In this document: piece by piece, positions 31,188 to 40,189 of the stretch
How positions within the stretch are numbered: the stretch's first letter is position 1
How the letters are laid out: the number at the start of each line of letters is the position of its first letter
From: an uncultured Dehalococcoidia bacterium
GTDB taxonomy: Bacteria; Chloroflexota; Dehalococcoidia; Bin125
NCBI GenBank assembly: GCA_958295515.1
Contig: CATQGW010000004.1
Location: 186,001-250,000, forward strand
Length of the DNA stretch: 64,000 nucleotides
Reading direction: 5' to 3'
Position numbers and translations under genes: made by a program
Notes under the pieces: generated by a model
Database searches by the model: none
What the model saw: the letters and a program-made list of their open reading frames with translations, nothing else
Told to the model about the DNA's origin: nothing

Positions 31188-33695
31188 CTAATGCACAGCC
31201 GCCGCCCCGGAGACATCAAAGTCCCCAGCCCTGGCCCTCAGGAGCTGATGCTCAGGTGCCCGCAGATGCGGATCCTCATCAAGCAGCCGGTTCGCCCAGT
31301 TCCGAGCCAGATTGATCAGCCGGTGGTCCGTCAGCTTGGCCACCCGCAAGTCCGGCAGGCCGGCCTGCCGAGTGCCGAAATATTCGCCCGGACCGCGCGT
31401 CTCCAAATCCACCTCCGCCAGCTCGAAACCGTCCGCCGTGCGCTCCATGATCCGCAGCCGCTTCTGCGCTTCGGGCAGTTCAGTGTCGGAGATCAGAAAG
31501 CACACCGACGCGCGGTCGCTGCGCCCAACCCGCCCGCGCAGCTGGTGCAGCTGCGCAAGACCGAAGCGGTCCGCCGCCTCAATCGCCATCACGGTCGCGT
31601 TCGGCAGATCGACGCCAACCTCAACAACAATCGTGGCGACGACGACACTCGCCGCGCCGCTCGCCAGATCCGCCATCACAGTCTGCTTCTCGTCGGCGGA
31701 CATCCGCCCATGCAGAAGCCGCACGCGCGGCGCGAGGTCCGCCAGCGGCCCGTTGCAGAGACGCTCGAACTCCTGGGTGGCCGCCGCCGCCTCAAGCTTG
31801 TCCGACTCCTCAACCAGCGGGCAGATGATGAAAGCCTGATTGCCGGCCGCCGCTTCCTCGCGGATGCGCTCATAGACCTCGCCGCGCTCGTGCGGCTCAA
31901 TCACCCGCGTCGCGACCCGCTGCCGCCCCGGCGGCAGTTCGTCGATGGTCGAGTTGTCAAGCTCGCCGTAGATCGTCAGCGCGAGCGTGCGTGGAATCGG
32001 CGTCGCGGTCATCACCAGCAGGTGCGGGCTGCCCTTGCTGCGCAGCGCGTCGCGCTGGAGCACCCCGAAGCGGTGCTGCTCGTCGACGATCGCCAGCCCC
32101 AGCTTGCGCAGCGCCGTGCTCTCCTCGATCAGCGCGTGAGTGCCGACCACCAAATCCAGTTCGCCCGCCTCCATCTTCTCGCGGATGTCGCGCTTCTTCG
32201 CGTCGCTCATGCTGCCCGTCAGCAGCGCCATCCGAACGCGGCGGCCGAGCGCCGGCGCGACCTCGAAATCGTAGAAAACCGATTCGCCCTCGCCCACGAA
32301 GAGCCGCTGAAAAGTGCGGAAGTGCTGCGAAGCCAGCACTTCCGTAGGCGCCATCAACACCGTCTGGTAGCCCGCCTTCACCGCCGCCAGCATCGCCGCC
32401 GCGGCCACCACCGTTTTGCCCGAACCCACATCGCCCTGCAGCAGCCGCGCCATCGGCTCCGGGCGGGCCAGGTCGTTGCGGATGTCGGTCAGCGCCCGCG
32501 ACTGCGCCGCGGTCAGCTCAAACGGCAGCGCGGCGAGGAAGTCGTCGAGGAATTTGGCCTCCATGATGATCCGCGGCGCGTCGGCGCGTCGCCGCGCCTC
32601 GCGCTTACGGCTGAGCACCGCGAGCTGAATCGCGAGCAACTCCTGAAACGCCAGCCGCTCGCGGGCAGTCTCCACATCCTCCTCATGTTCGGGAAAGTGC
32701 ATCGCCCGCAACGCCTCGCGCTCGCCGGGGTAGCCGGCCTGATCAAGGATGCGCGGCGGCAGCGACTCCGCCATCAGCGGCAGATACCGCTCCACCGCCT
32801 GCCAGGCGAGGCCGCGGATCGCGCGGTCCGTGAGACCTTTGGTCAGCGGGTAGACCGGTACCAAACGTCCCACATGCGGGCTGTCATCGAGCGAATCCTC
32901 CACCAAGTCGTCCGAGTCGTCCAGCCGCTCCCAGAGCGGCGACTCGAACTGCAGAAAGCGCCCGCGCTGCCCGACCATCCCCGACAGGGCCACCCGCATC
33001 CCCGGCTTAAGCTGGCTGTGCAGGTACTGCTGCCCCCACCACCAGCCCTTGACGCTGCCCGTCGCGTCGGAGATTACCGCCTCGCTCGCCACCCGATTGT
33101 TGCGCATGCGCACAAGCTTGCTCGACTCCACGCGCCCCACGATCGTCGCGCGCTGGTCGAACAGCAAATCCCCGATGCGCCGCACATTGCGGAAGTCTTC
33201 GTGCCGAATCGGCAGATGCCAGAGCAGCTTGTAGACGCTGTCGATGCCCAGCGTCTCCAGCCCGCGCTGCGCCTGATGCGAAAGCCGCCCCAGCCGGCCC
33301 GGCGGGGTATCGAGATCGCCAACCAGATTGGGGTCGGACGCAGGCACGCTGCGCCGCCGTCGCGCGCTGCCGCGTTTGGACGGCGCAGCATCTTCCGGCT
33401 CGTCGTCCGCGCGCGCGCCGGAGGCGTCCGACGCAGCCGCTGCGCCGGTGAGCGTGCGCTCAACGAACCCATGCCAGTCCCGCCGCTCAGCGGGCGCGAG
33501 CGATGCATACCCGCCCGCCGGGAGCCGGGCCACCAGCTGCTTCAGCCAGCGTCGCTGCGGGCTGGCGGCCAATTCGCGCTTGAGAAATTCGTCCAGCGCC
33601 CGCGCCGCCGCCGCGTGGTCGTAGTCGTACTTCCGCTGCCGCTCCAGGATGTTCAGCAGCGCCTCGCTCTTCGCCGGACCCGGCCGCGTGGTCAT
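31188..33695 (-). CDS. recG: ATP-dependent DNA helicase RecG
   Basis: RecG remodels replication forks and Holliday junctions. The 835-residue protein has an N-terminal extension of about 140 residues with a basic patch (RRRRSVPAS), the wedge/OB domain (VRRIGDLLFDQRATIVGRVES), Walker A GDVGSGKT, the DEQH box (IVDEQHRFGVLQRDAL), TATPIPRTLALTIYGELD and the C-terminal helicase motif QLRGRVGRSDRAS. The N-terminal extension makes it longer than the roughly 690 residues of E. coli RecG. Its ATG overlaps the degV stop by 4 bases. Confidence 0.95.
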   Translation of the reverse strand: MTTRPGPAKSEALLNILERQRKYDYDHAAAARALDEFLKRELAASPQRRWLKQLVARLPAGGYASLAPAERRDWHGFVERTLTGAAAASDASGARADDEPEDAAPSKRGSARRRRSVPASDPNLVGDLDTPPGRLGRLSHQAQRGLETLGIDSVYKLLWHLPIRHEDFRNVRRIGDLLFDQRATIVGRVESSKLVRMRNNRVASEAVISDATGSVKGWWWGQQYLHSQLKPGMRVALSGMVGQRGRFLQFESPLWERLDDSDDLVEDSLDDSPHVGRLVPVYPLTKGLTDRAIRGLAWQAVERYLPLMAESLPPRILDQAGYPGEREALRAMHFPEHEEDVETARERLAFQELLAIQLAVLSRKREARRRADAPRIIMEAKFLDDFLAALPFELTAAQSRALTDIRNDLARPEPMARLLQGDVGSGKTVVAAAAMLAAVKAGYQTVLMAPTEVLASQHFRTFQRLFVGEGESVFYDFEVAPALGRRVRMALLTGSMSDAKKRDIREKMEAGELDLVVGTHALIEESTALRKLGLAIVDEQHRFGVLQRDALRSKGSPHLLVMTATPIPRTLALTIYGELDNSTIDELPPGRQRVATRVIEPHERGEVYERIREEAAAGNQAFIICPLVEESDKLEAAAATQEFERLCNGPLADLAPRVRLLHGRMSADEKQTVMADLASGAASVVVATIVVEVGVDLPNATVMAIEAADRFGLAQLHQLRGRVGRSDRASVCFLISDTELPEAQKRLRIMERTADGFELAEVDLETRGPGEYFGTRQAGLPDLRVAKLTDHRLINLARNWANRLLDEDPHLRAPEHQLLRARAGDFDVSGAAAVH

Positions 33696-34519
33696 CGTTC
33701 AGCCGCGAGCACGCCGACGCCGACAGTCCCCGGCCCCACATGCGCGCCGATCACCGGGCTGCCCAGATCAATGCCGATCTCCAGCCCGGGCAGCGCCGTG
33801 CGCAGACGCGCCGCCAGCGCCTGCGCGTCCGACTCCGCGTCGCCGTGCAGAATCGCCACCCGCTCCGGCGTGCCGCCGGCGAGAATCTGCTCGTAAAGCC
33901 GCTCAATCGCCCGCCGGCGCGTGCGCGGGCGTTCGATATCGACGATCACCCCGTCCCGCAGTTCGAGCAGCGGGCGAACCCGCAGCACTTTGCCGGCCAG
34001 GTGCCGCGCGCGTCCGATCCGTCCCCCGCGCAGCAGAAAATCAAGCGTCTCCACGAAAAGCAAAATTCGCGTGCGCGCAGCGACGCGGCGCGCCGCTTCG
34101 GCGGCGTCCTCCGCGCTCCCCCCCGCAGCGGCGACCGTCGCCGCCGCCTGCGCCGCCCAGGCCAGACCGAACGACGTGCTGCGCGTATCCACCACATGGA
34201 CCTCCGGCCCGCCGTCCAACAGCGCCGCGCCCTGCCGCGCCGACTCGAGCGTGCCCGAAAGGTCCCCGCTGATGTGCAGCGAAACGATCGCCTCCGCGTC
34301 GGCATGCGCCGCGTAAACATCGCGGAACGCCCCGGCCGACGGCTGCGAGGTAGTGGGAAGCTCGGCAGCCGTAGGCAACCGCCGCCAGAACTCCGCCTGC
34401 GTCAGCGTCACCCCATCCTCGAACACCTCATCCCCAAACTGAACATGCAGCGGAATCACGCTGATGTCGTCGCCTGAGCTGAGCCCGGAGGTGGAGTCGG
34501 TAACGATGTGAACGGACAT
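33692..34519 (-). CDS. DegV family protein (fatty-acid-binding, FakB-like)
   Basis: The 275-residue protein has the DegV features VTDSTSGL near the start, TTSQPSAGAF, and SLHISGDLSGTLESA. The family binds a fatty acid and, as FakB, presents it to the kinase FakA, giving acyl phosphate for phospholipid synthesis. Directly upstream is a FakA-like gene, which supports that role. It overlaps recG by the ATGA junction. Ligand preference cannot be read from sequence. Confidence 0.9.
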   Translation of the reverse strand: MSVHIVTDSTSGLSSGDDISVIPLHVQFGDEVFEDGVTLTQAEFWRRLPTAAELPTTSQPSAGAFRDVYAAHADAEAIVSLHISGDLSGTLESARQGAALLDGGPEVHVVDTRSTSFGLAWAAQAAATVAAAGGSAEDAAEAARRVAARTRILLFVETLDFLLRGGRIGRARHLAGKVLRVRPLLELRDGVIVDIERPRTRRRAIERLYEQILAGGTPERVAILHGDAESDAQALAARLRTALPGLEIGIDLGSPVIGAHVGPGTVGVGVLAAER

Positions 34520-34574
34520 GCGTTCGGTTCCCTCTTACAGCTGAGGCTACTGATCAGATCGCCGCGCGGCAAGG

Positions 34575-36200
34575 CTACTCGAGCGAGAGCAGCCAGGGAT
34601 AGTGCGGTTGGTCCCCCCAGATCAGCTCCACTTCCAGTCCACTTTCCGCGGCGATCGTCTCCACCAGCGACTCCGCCTCGGCTTCCGACGCTTCTTCGCC
34701 CGCGAAGATCGTCAGCAGCGAGCCCGCCGGCATCCGCTCGACCATTCGCCGCGCCAGCTGGACGGCGGCTTCGCCGGTAGTCTCGCCGGCGGCCGCAATC
34801 TCACCTTCCAGCAGCGCGAACGGCTGGCCTTCCCGCAGCGGAACTTCGCCGCCAACGGCGCGCGCGGCGCGACTCACCTCACCGACCAGCGCCGCCTCGC
34901 GCCCCTCCTCCATCTCCGCCACCACATCCTCCGTCGGCACCCCGCCAATCCGGTTGACCAGCGCCGCCACACCGGCAGCCTGGTTCTTGCTGTTCACGAT
35001 GTACAGCTGCGCATGCTCCGAGACTTCGCGCGCCCGTTGCGCGGCGGGGATCACGTTGCCGTGATTGGGCAGCACGACAACCTCGCGGGCGTGAGTCGAT
35101 TCGGCGGCGGAGAGAATCATCTCCACGCTGGGGTTGTCCGAAGCGCCGCCGCTCAGCAGCGCCGTCGCGCCCAGCTCGCGGAACGTGCGCACGAAGCCCG
35201 CCCCCTGCACCACCGCCAGCACCCCGGCCTCCGATTCGCCCTCATGCACCCGCGCCGCCTGGGCCCGCATATCAACAGCCCAGAAAGCGCGAATCTCGCC
35301 CTCCGCCTCAAGCCGCGCGTAGGCCAGCTCCGGCTCAACCGTATGCACGTGAACGCGCAGGCGCTCACCGTCGGGCACGAGCATTACCGTCTCCTCGGCG
35401 TCGCCTTCGAGCGGTCCCGCAGCGATCTCAGCCAGCCCCTCCCGCAGCGCATCCTGATCTGCGACCCCCTCGACAATCAGCTCAGTGCAGAAGCCGTCAA
35501 AGCCCGCGCCGTCGTCGAGTCGACGCGAGAGCCAGGTCGGATCAATCGCGCCCAATTCAGCCGCCGCCTCGGGCAACGGCTCGCCCTGCGCCGCCGCCAG
35601 CATCCCGCGCAGCAAGAGCTCCAGCCCCCGCGCGCCCGCATCAACCACCCCCGCATCCGCCAGCACCGGATTGAGCTGCGGCGTCTCCTCCACCGCCGCC
35701 GCCACCGCTTCAACCACCGCCCCTAGCAGCTCGCCCGCCGAGTCGCTCGGATCAGCCTGGGCAGCGTCCGACGCCGCCCGGGCGACGCTGATCATCGTGC
35801 CCTCGCGCGGTTCCGAGAGCGCCGCGCGCGCCGCAGTCGCGGCGCTGTCCAGCGCTCCCCGCAGCAGCGCGGCGTCGATTCGCTCGCAGCCGTCAAGCGT
35901 TTCGCTCAGCCCGCGCAGCCATTGCGATGCAATCACCCCCGAACTGCCGCGCGCCCCGAGCAGCGCAGCCTCCGCGGTAGCCCGAGCGACCGCCCCCAGC
36001 CCCGCATCGTCGCCAAGTCCGTCCCCCACCGTCGTCGCCGCGGCCAGAGTGCGGGACAGATTCGCCCCGGTGTCGCCGTCGGGCACGGGGTAGACATTGA
36101 TCTGGTTGAGCGCCTCGCGGTGCAAGCCAACCCAGCCGGCCGCACCGGCCAGCATCCGCCGCCAGAGCTGGGCGTCGATTTCGCGCGGCGCGTCGGTCAT
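34575..36200 (-). CDS. fakA: DAK/DhaL-domain kinase, probable fatty acid kinase subunit FakA
   Basis: The 541-residue protein starts at ATG 36200 with AGGAGGT upstream. The N-terminal DhaL domain (about 1-200) shows NVYPVPDGDTGANLSRTL, with the Asp residues that bind Mg-ATP, and GARGSSGVIASQWLRGL. The C-terminal half has the FakA arrangement (NPSVEMILSAAES, VVVLPNHGNVIPAAQRA). FakA phosphorylates a fatty acid carried by FakB/DegV. The order fakA-degV-recG next to a divergent rpmB matches gene clusters seen in Firmicutes and other bacteria. Confidence 0.88.
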   Translation of the reverse strand: MTDAPREIDAQLWRRMLAGAAGWVGLHREALNQINVYPVPDGDTGANLSRTLAAATTVGDGLGDDAGLGAVARATAEAALLGARGSSGVIASQWLRGLSETLDGCERIDAALLRGALDSAATAARAALSEPREGTMISVARAASDAAQADPSDSAGELLGAVVEAVAAAVEETPQLNPVLADAGVVDAGARGLELLLRGMLAAAQGEPLPEAAAELGAIDPTWLSRRLDDGAGFDGFCTELIVEGVADQDALREGLAEIAAGPLEGDAEETVMLVPDGERLRVHVHTVEPELAYARLEAEGEIRAFWAVDMRAQAARVHEGESEAGVLAVVQGAGFVRTFRELGATALLSGGASDNPSVEMILSAAESTHAREVVVLPNHGNVIPAAQRAREVSEHAQLYIVNSKNQAAGVAALVNRIGGVPTEDVVAEMEEGREAALVGEVSRAARAVGGEVPLREGQPFALLEGEIAAAGETTGEAAVQLARRMVERMPAGSLLTIFAGEEASEAEAESLVETIAAESGLEVELIWGDQPHYPWLLSLE

Positions 36201-36260
36201 CAGCAACCTCCTCGGCGGGCTATCACACTCCCGCGTTGTCGCCTGCTTGTCAGCCGCCGG

Positions 36261-36288
36261 TTGTGCGGCGCTCGCAGACTGCTATGGT
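36261..36288 (+). promoter_or_regulatory. rpmB: Predicted promoter of rpmB
   Basis: A -35-like TTGTGC (36261-36266), a 16-base spacer ending in TGC, and -10 TATGGT (36283-36288) form an extended -10 promoter. The start site would be near 36295, leaving a leader of about 60 bases that carries GGAGGA before ATG 36355. Confidence 0.5.
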
Positions 36289-36354
36289 AAGGTCAGCGAC
36301 GCACAACGTACCCAGTCGCCGTGTGGCAGGGTGGGACGGCGGAGGACCGCAGCG

Positions 36355-36570
36355 ATGGCCGGCAAGTGCGACCTGTGCGACAAGCGCACGACCTTTGGGC
36401 GCAACATCCGACACAAGCACTCGGGGCGCTGGAAGCGCAAGGCCCCGCGCACCTCGCGGACCTTCAAGCCCAACGTGCATCGCAAGCGAATCATGATCGA
36501 CGGCAAGAAGGTGCGGATGAACGTTTGCACTTCCTGCCTGCGCACGATGCTCAAACGGATTGCGGCCTGA
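36355..36570 (+). CDS. rpmB: 50S ribosomal protein L28
   Basis: The 71-residue basic protein is L28: MAGKCDLC, then RTTFGRNIRHKHSGR and KRIMIDGKKVRMNVC. It is a zinc-binding form, with Cys5/Cys8 and Cys58/Cys61 making two CxxC pairs. GGAGGA lies 8 bases before the ATG; longer frame upstream runs antisense to fakA's leader and is not used. It is divergent from fakA. Confidence 0.97.
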   Translation: MAGKCDLCDKRTTFGRNIRHKHSGRWKRKAPRTSRTFKPNVHRKRIMIDGKKVRMNVCTSCLRTMLKRIAA

Positions 36571-36751
36571 GCCCGAGCGCTCCGGCATTGGAGAAGCGAG
36601 GTCGACCGACAGATCACCGACACCGATGGAGAACGACGGGACGGCGTCGCCTCAACGCCTGCCAGCCCGTGACCAGACCGAATTCCTGAGGCAGACCCAG
36701 ACCGAGATCAGAGCTCCCTACAGCTCCAGGACAAGGACCGAGACCTTCAGT

Positions 36752-37228
36752 ATGCGAATCTACGTGGGCAACCTCCCCTTCCGAACGACGGCCGAAGAAC
36801 TGCGCGACATGTTCGCCGCGCACGGAGTCGTCAACGACTGTGTGATTCCCGTCGACCGCGAGACCGGCCGCTCCCGCGGCTTCGGCTTCGTGGACATGGA
36901 CGACGAGACCGGACCCGGCGCGATCGAGGCGCTGGACGGCGCGGACATGGACGGCCGCGCGCTGCGCGTGAACGAAGCCCGCCCGCGCACCCCGAGCGGT
37001 GGCGGTGGCGGCGGCGGCTACGACCGACGCGGTGGCGGCGGTGGCGGTGGCGGCGGCTACGACCGCGGCGGCTCCCGCGAGCCGCGCTACGACGACCGCG
37101 GCGGCTCCTCGCGCTACGAGGACCGTGGCGGACGCGGCGGCGGCGGCGGTGGCGGCGGCTACCGAGGCGGCGGTGGCGGCGGCGGCGACCGCTACGAGGA
37201 CCGCGGCCGGCGCGGGCGCTGGGACTAA
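36752..37228 (+). CDS. RRM-domain RNA-binding protein with Gly-rich tail
   Basis: The 158-residue protein has a single RNA recognition motif: RNP2 IYVGNL (residues 3-8) and RNP1 RGFGFVDM (42-49). From about residue 82 the tail is almost entirely Gly, Arg, Tyr and Asp in RGG/GGY-type repeats. Such proteins in cyanobacteria and other bacteria act in cold adaptation and mRNA handling. The 181-base gap from rpmB could serve as a regulated 5' leader. The Gly-rich tail suggests low-complexity phase-separating behaviour, which is inference. Confidence 0.92.
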   Translation: MRIYVGNLPFRTTAEELRDMFAAHGVVNDCVIPVDRETGRSRGFGFVDMDDETGPGAIEALDGADMDGRALRVNEARPRTPSGGGGGGGYDRRGGGGGGGGGYDRGGSREPRYDDRGGSSRYEDRGGRGGGGGGGGYRGGGGGGGDRYEDRGRRGRWD

Positions 37229-37259
37229 TCCCACCGCTTCACCGCAGCGCAACCGACCG

Positions 37260-38393
37260 GTGAACCTGCGGGTCCGCGAGCTCCCGCTGGGCAACGGCGC
37301 GCAGCCCTTCATTGATGTGCTCTGGCGCGTCTATGACGGCGATCCCGCCTGGATCCCGCCGCTGCGTCGCGTAATGCGCGACCGGCTCGATCCGCGCCGC
37401 ACGCCGTTTCTCCGCTACTCCCAGGCGCAACTCTTTCTGGCCGAACGCGACGGCGTACCGATCGGGCGCATTTCCGCCCATCTCAACCCGCTGCACGATC
37501 AGAAGTGGGGCGAGCAAGCCGGCTTCTTCGGCTTCTTCGACTGCATCGACGACGACGAAGCGGCAGCGGCGCTCTTTGCCGCCGCCGAGGGTTGGCTGCG
37601 CGAGCGCGGCGCCCGCTTCTCGCGCGGACCAATCTCGTTCTCGCTCAACGACGAGGCCGGCTGCCTGGTCGACGGCTTCGAGACCCCGCCGATGATCGCC
37701 ATGCCCCACGGACGCCGCTGGTTCCCCAACCTGATCGAGAACAACGGCTACGCCAAGATCAAGGACCTCTGGGCCTACCACTACCCCGTCGACTCCGACC
37801 TCGAAGAGCGCCGCCGGCGCGCCTACGACCGCGTCCACGCCATGGAACGGGTGCGCGTGCGCCCCTTCGAGAAGCGGGAGCTGCGCCGCGATGTGCGGCT
37901 CGCGGCCGAGATTTACAACGACGCCTGGCGGCGCAACTGGGGCTCGATCCCAATCACCGAAGAGGAAGCCGACCGACTGGCCGAAGAGCTGGTCCAATTC
38001 GCCGACCCGTCGCTCACCGCGATGATCGAGATCGACGGCGAGCCGGCCGCAATGGTGATCGCGATCCCCAATCTCAACGAGTGCGCGCGGGATATCGACG
38101 GACGGCTGTTCCCGCTGGGCTGGGCCAAGCTGCTCTGGCGCTTGCGCCGCGGCCCGCGCAGCGGGCGGGTCATGCTGCTCGGCGTGCGCGAGCGCTTCCG
38201 CACCCGCGAATTCGCTCACCTCGGCGTCATGCTCACCGCCGAAATCCACGTGCGCGGCCGCGCCCACGGCTACGACTGGGCCGAGCTGGGCTGGGTGCTG
38301 GAAGACAACGACTTGCTCAACTCAGCACTGCGCCGCACATCCGCGCATGTCTACAAGACATATCGGATTTATCAGAAAAGCCTGGCCGAGTAG
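37260..38393 (+). CDS. GNAT-fold acyltransferase-like protein
   Basis: With a GTG start at 37260 the protein has 377 residues; the longer frame would run through the RRM gene. It resembles a family annotated as GNAT N-acetyltransferases of about 380 residues: DPAWIPPLRRVMRDRLDPRR, FLAERDGVPIGRISAHLN, QAGFFGFFDCIDDDEAAAAL, FSRGPISFSLNDEAGCLVDG and, in the second half, GEPAAMVIAIPNLNE and HGYDWAELGWVLEDN. The two halves look like paired GNAT folds. It has no predicted membrane segment. Its substrate is unknown. It follows the RRM gene by 31 bases. Confidence 0.7.
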   Translation: MNLRVRELPLGNGAQPFIDVLWRVYDGDPAWIPPLRRVMRDRLDPRRTPFLRYSQAQLFLAERDGVPIGRISAHLNPLHDQKWGEQAGFFGFFDCIDDDEAAAALFAAAEGWLRERGARFSRGPISFSLNDEAGCLVDGFETPPMIAMPHGRRWFPNLIENNGYAKIKDLWAYHYPVDSDLEERRRRAYDRVHAMERVRVRPFEKRELRRDVRLAAEIYNDAWRRNWGSIPITEEEADRLAEELVQFADPSLTAMIEIDGEPAAMVIAIPNLNECARDIDGRLFPLGWAKLLWRLRRGPRSGRVMLLGVRERFRTREFAHLGVMLTAEIHVRGRAHGYDWAELGWVLEDNDLLNSALRRTSAHVYKTYRIYQKSLAE

Positions 38394-38400
38394 CCGCCGC

Positions 38401-39267
38401 TCAGCCCGGCGACATCGCCCCCAACCACCCAACCATCAGCGCCAACAGCCCCGGACAGAGCAACGCCCGCTGCCACCAGAGCCGCTGCTCCGTCACCTGC
38501 CGCAGCAACGCCACCGTCGTCCCCAACGTCGTCAACAGCAGCCAGGCCAGCGGCGCGTACACCCAGACCGCGTTGAAGCCGTCCACATTAATCGAGGAGA
38601 GCGCCAACGCCAACGCCAGCGCCACCGACGCCCACGCCGTCGGCACCGCCGCGTCGATCCCCGCCCAGTGCAGAATGTTGCGCGAACCGTCCGCGTCGTC
38701 CCGCTCGAAATCCGGCAGCTTGTAGACGATGAAGAACGCCAGCCCCGCCGCCGCACCCACCGGCGCAACCCACCACAGCGTCCCGCCCTCGCCCCCGCCG
38801 ACCAGCGCCGCGCCCAGCGGCAGCAGCAGCGCCGCCAGCGCGAACGCCGCCGCCCCGCCCAGCGCCCCCCGCCAGGCGTAGCTGTAGACCCCCGCCGTCG
38901 CAATCAGCGCCGCCCCAATCAGCAACAGCTGCCAGCCCAGCGATCCGCTCAGCCCCAACCCCCCGGCCGCCAGCAGCAGCGCCGCCCCGCGCGCAACAGG
39001 CACTTGAATTGCAGCCGCCGGAATCGGCCGCCAGACGCGCACCGAGGCATCGCGCCGCGCATCCGCCGCGTCATTGGCGACCGCCGCCGCCGCCGCCAGC
39101 AGCGCCAGCGCCAACCCGTAGCGCAACGGCTCATGCCAGACCACCTCGCCGTCCGTCCAGGCCAGCACGCAGAATGCCGCGCTCAGCCCAATCGCCGCCG
39201 TCGTCCGCAGACGCAGAATCCGCAACCAGGCGTACCCCGCGCTCCGTCGCCACCCCGAACGTCTCAT
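38401..39267 (-). CDS. UbiA-family prenyltransferase-like membrane protein
   Basis: The 288-residue protein is almost wholly hydrophobic with about eight or nine transmembrane segments. It has the first Asp-rich motif NDAADARRD (residues 65-73, exact NDxxDxxxD) and a second DFERDDADGSRN, as in the UbiA superfamily that prenylates aromatic or other acceptors for quinones, hemes and lipids. The ATG at 39267 is chosen because the open frame upstream is antisense to the SPFH gene. No quinone genes are adjacent, so the acceptor is unknown. It is convergent with the GNAT-like gene and divergent from the SPFH gene. Confidence 0.85.
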   Translation of the reverse strand: MRRSGWRRSAGYAWLRILRLRTTAAIGLSAAFCVLAWTDGEVVWHEPLRYGLALALLAAAAAVANDAADARRDASVRVWRPIPAAAIQVPVARGAALLLAAGGLGLSGSLGWQLLLIGAALIATAGVYSYAWRGALGGAAAFALAALLLPLGAALVGGGEGGTLWWVAPVGAAAGLAFFIVYKLPDFERDDADGSRNILHWAGIDAAVPTAWASVALALALALSSINVDGFNAVWVYAPLAWLLLTTLGTTVALLRQVTEQRLWWQRALLCPGLLALMVGWLGAMSPG

Positions 39268-39275
39268 GGCACAGG

Positions 39276-39281
39276 TATACT
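39276..39281 (+). promoter_or_regulatory. Predicted -10 element of the SPFH gene
   Basis: TATACT lies in the 48-base gap between the divergent UbiA-like and SPFH genes. It predicts a start near 39288 and a short leader with GGGGAG before ATG 39316. Confidence 0.4.
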
Positions 39282-39315
39282 CGCTCCCGCAGAACACCCC
39301 GGGGAGACGCACCAC

Positions 39316-40176
39316 ATGGCCATCATCAACTTCGTCCGTGACTACGAGCGGATCGCCAAGTTCCAGCTCGGACGCTACGTAGGCATGAAAGGCCCCGGCC
39401 TCGTCTGGATCGTCCCGATCATTCAGAGCGGGAACAAGGTCGACATGCGCGAGCTCTACTTCGACGTGCCGCCCCAGCGCAACATCACCCGCGACAACGC
39501 CGGCGTCGATGTCGACTTCGTCGTCTACCTGCGCGTCATGGAGCCCGAGCGCACCGTGCTCGAGGTGCGCGACTACCTCGGCGCGGCGCGCCAGCTGGCC
39601 ACCACCACCCTGCGCGCCGTGATCGGCGAGATGATCCTCGACGATGTCCTCTCCCGCCGCGACGACATCAACGCCGCAATGCAGGTCAAGCTCGACGAAG
39701 TGACCAACCGCTGGGGCGTCAAGGTCACCGCCGTCGAGATTCGCGAGATCGAGCCCCCGCCCGCGATCCAGGAAGCCATGACTCGCCAGATGTCGGCGGA
39801 GCGCACGCGCCGCGCCCAGATCACCGAGTCCGAGGGAACCCGCGACGCCCAAATCAACGTCTCCGAGGGCCAAAAGCGCGCCGCCATCCTCGAAGCCGAA
39901 GGCGAGCGCGAAGCACAGGTGCTGCGCGCCGACGGCCACCGCGAAGCCCAGGCGCTCGAAGCCCGCGGCTACGCCCAAGCCCTCGAAACCATCAACGCCG
40001 CCGCCGCCACCGCGCACGGCAACACCATGGGCCTCCAGTACCTCGAAATGATGAAGACCCTCGGCGATGGCGCCAGCACCAAGTGGGTCATCCCCATGGA
40101 ACTCACCAACGCCGCCAGAGCCATCGCCGACCGCCTCGGCGTCTCCAGCGTCAACCCCCCGCCCACCAACGGCTAA
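39316..40176 (+). CDS. SPFH/band 7 domain protein
   Basis: The 286-residue protein is a slipin/stomatin-like SPFH protein: GPGLVWIVPIIQSGNKVDMR, FDVPPQRNITRDNAGVDVDF, VLEVRDYLGAARQLATTTLR and RWGVKVTAVEIREIEPP. A charged coiled-coil follows (about 165-235), then a short C-terminal region. Such proteins oligomerise in lipid microdomains, often with an NfeD partner. Unlike typical slipins it lacks a clear N-terminal transmembrane segment, and no nfeD gene is adjacent. It is followed 13 bases later by a HARE-HTH gene. Confidence 0.9.
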   Translation: MAIINFVRDYERIAKFQLGRYVGMKGPGLVWIVPIIQSGNKVDMRELYFDVPPQRNITRDNAGVDVDFVVYLRVMEPERTVLEVRDYLGAARQLATTTLRAVIGEMILDDVLSRRDDINAAMQVKLDEVTNRWGVKVTAVEIREIEPPPAIQEAMTRQMSAERTRRAQITESEGTRDAQINVSEGQKRAAILEAEGEREAQVLRADGHREAQALEARGYAQALETINAAAATAHGNTMGLQYLEMMKTLGDGASTKWVIPMELTNAARAIADRLGVSSVNPPPTNG

Positions 40177-40189
40177 CCACCCTCGCGCC

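Noticed and set aside
29868-33896. A 1342-codon open frame on the plus strand
   Set aside because: It runs antisense to argS and recG, which are both complete and have clear motifs. Its translation is Arg/His/Pro-rich, as expected from a frame made stop-free by the codon bias.
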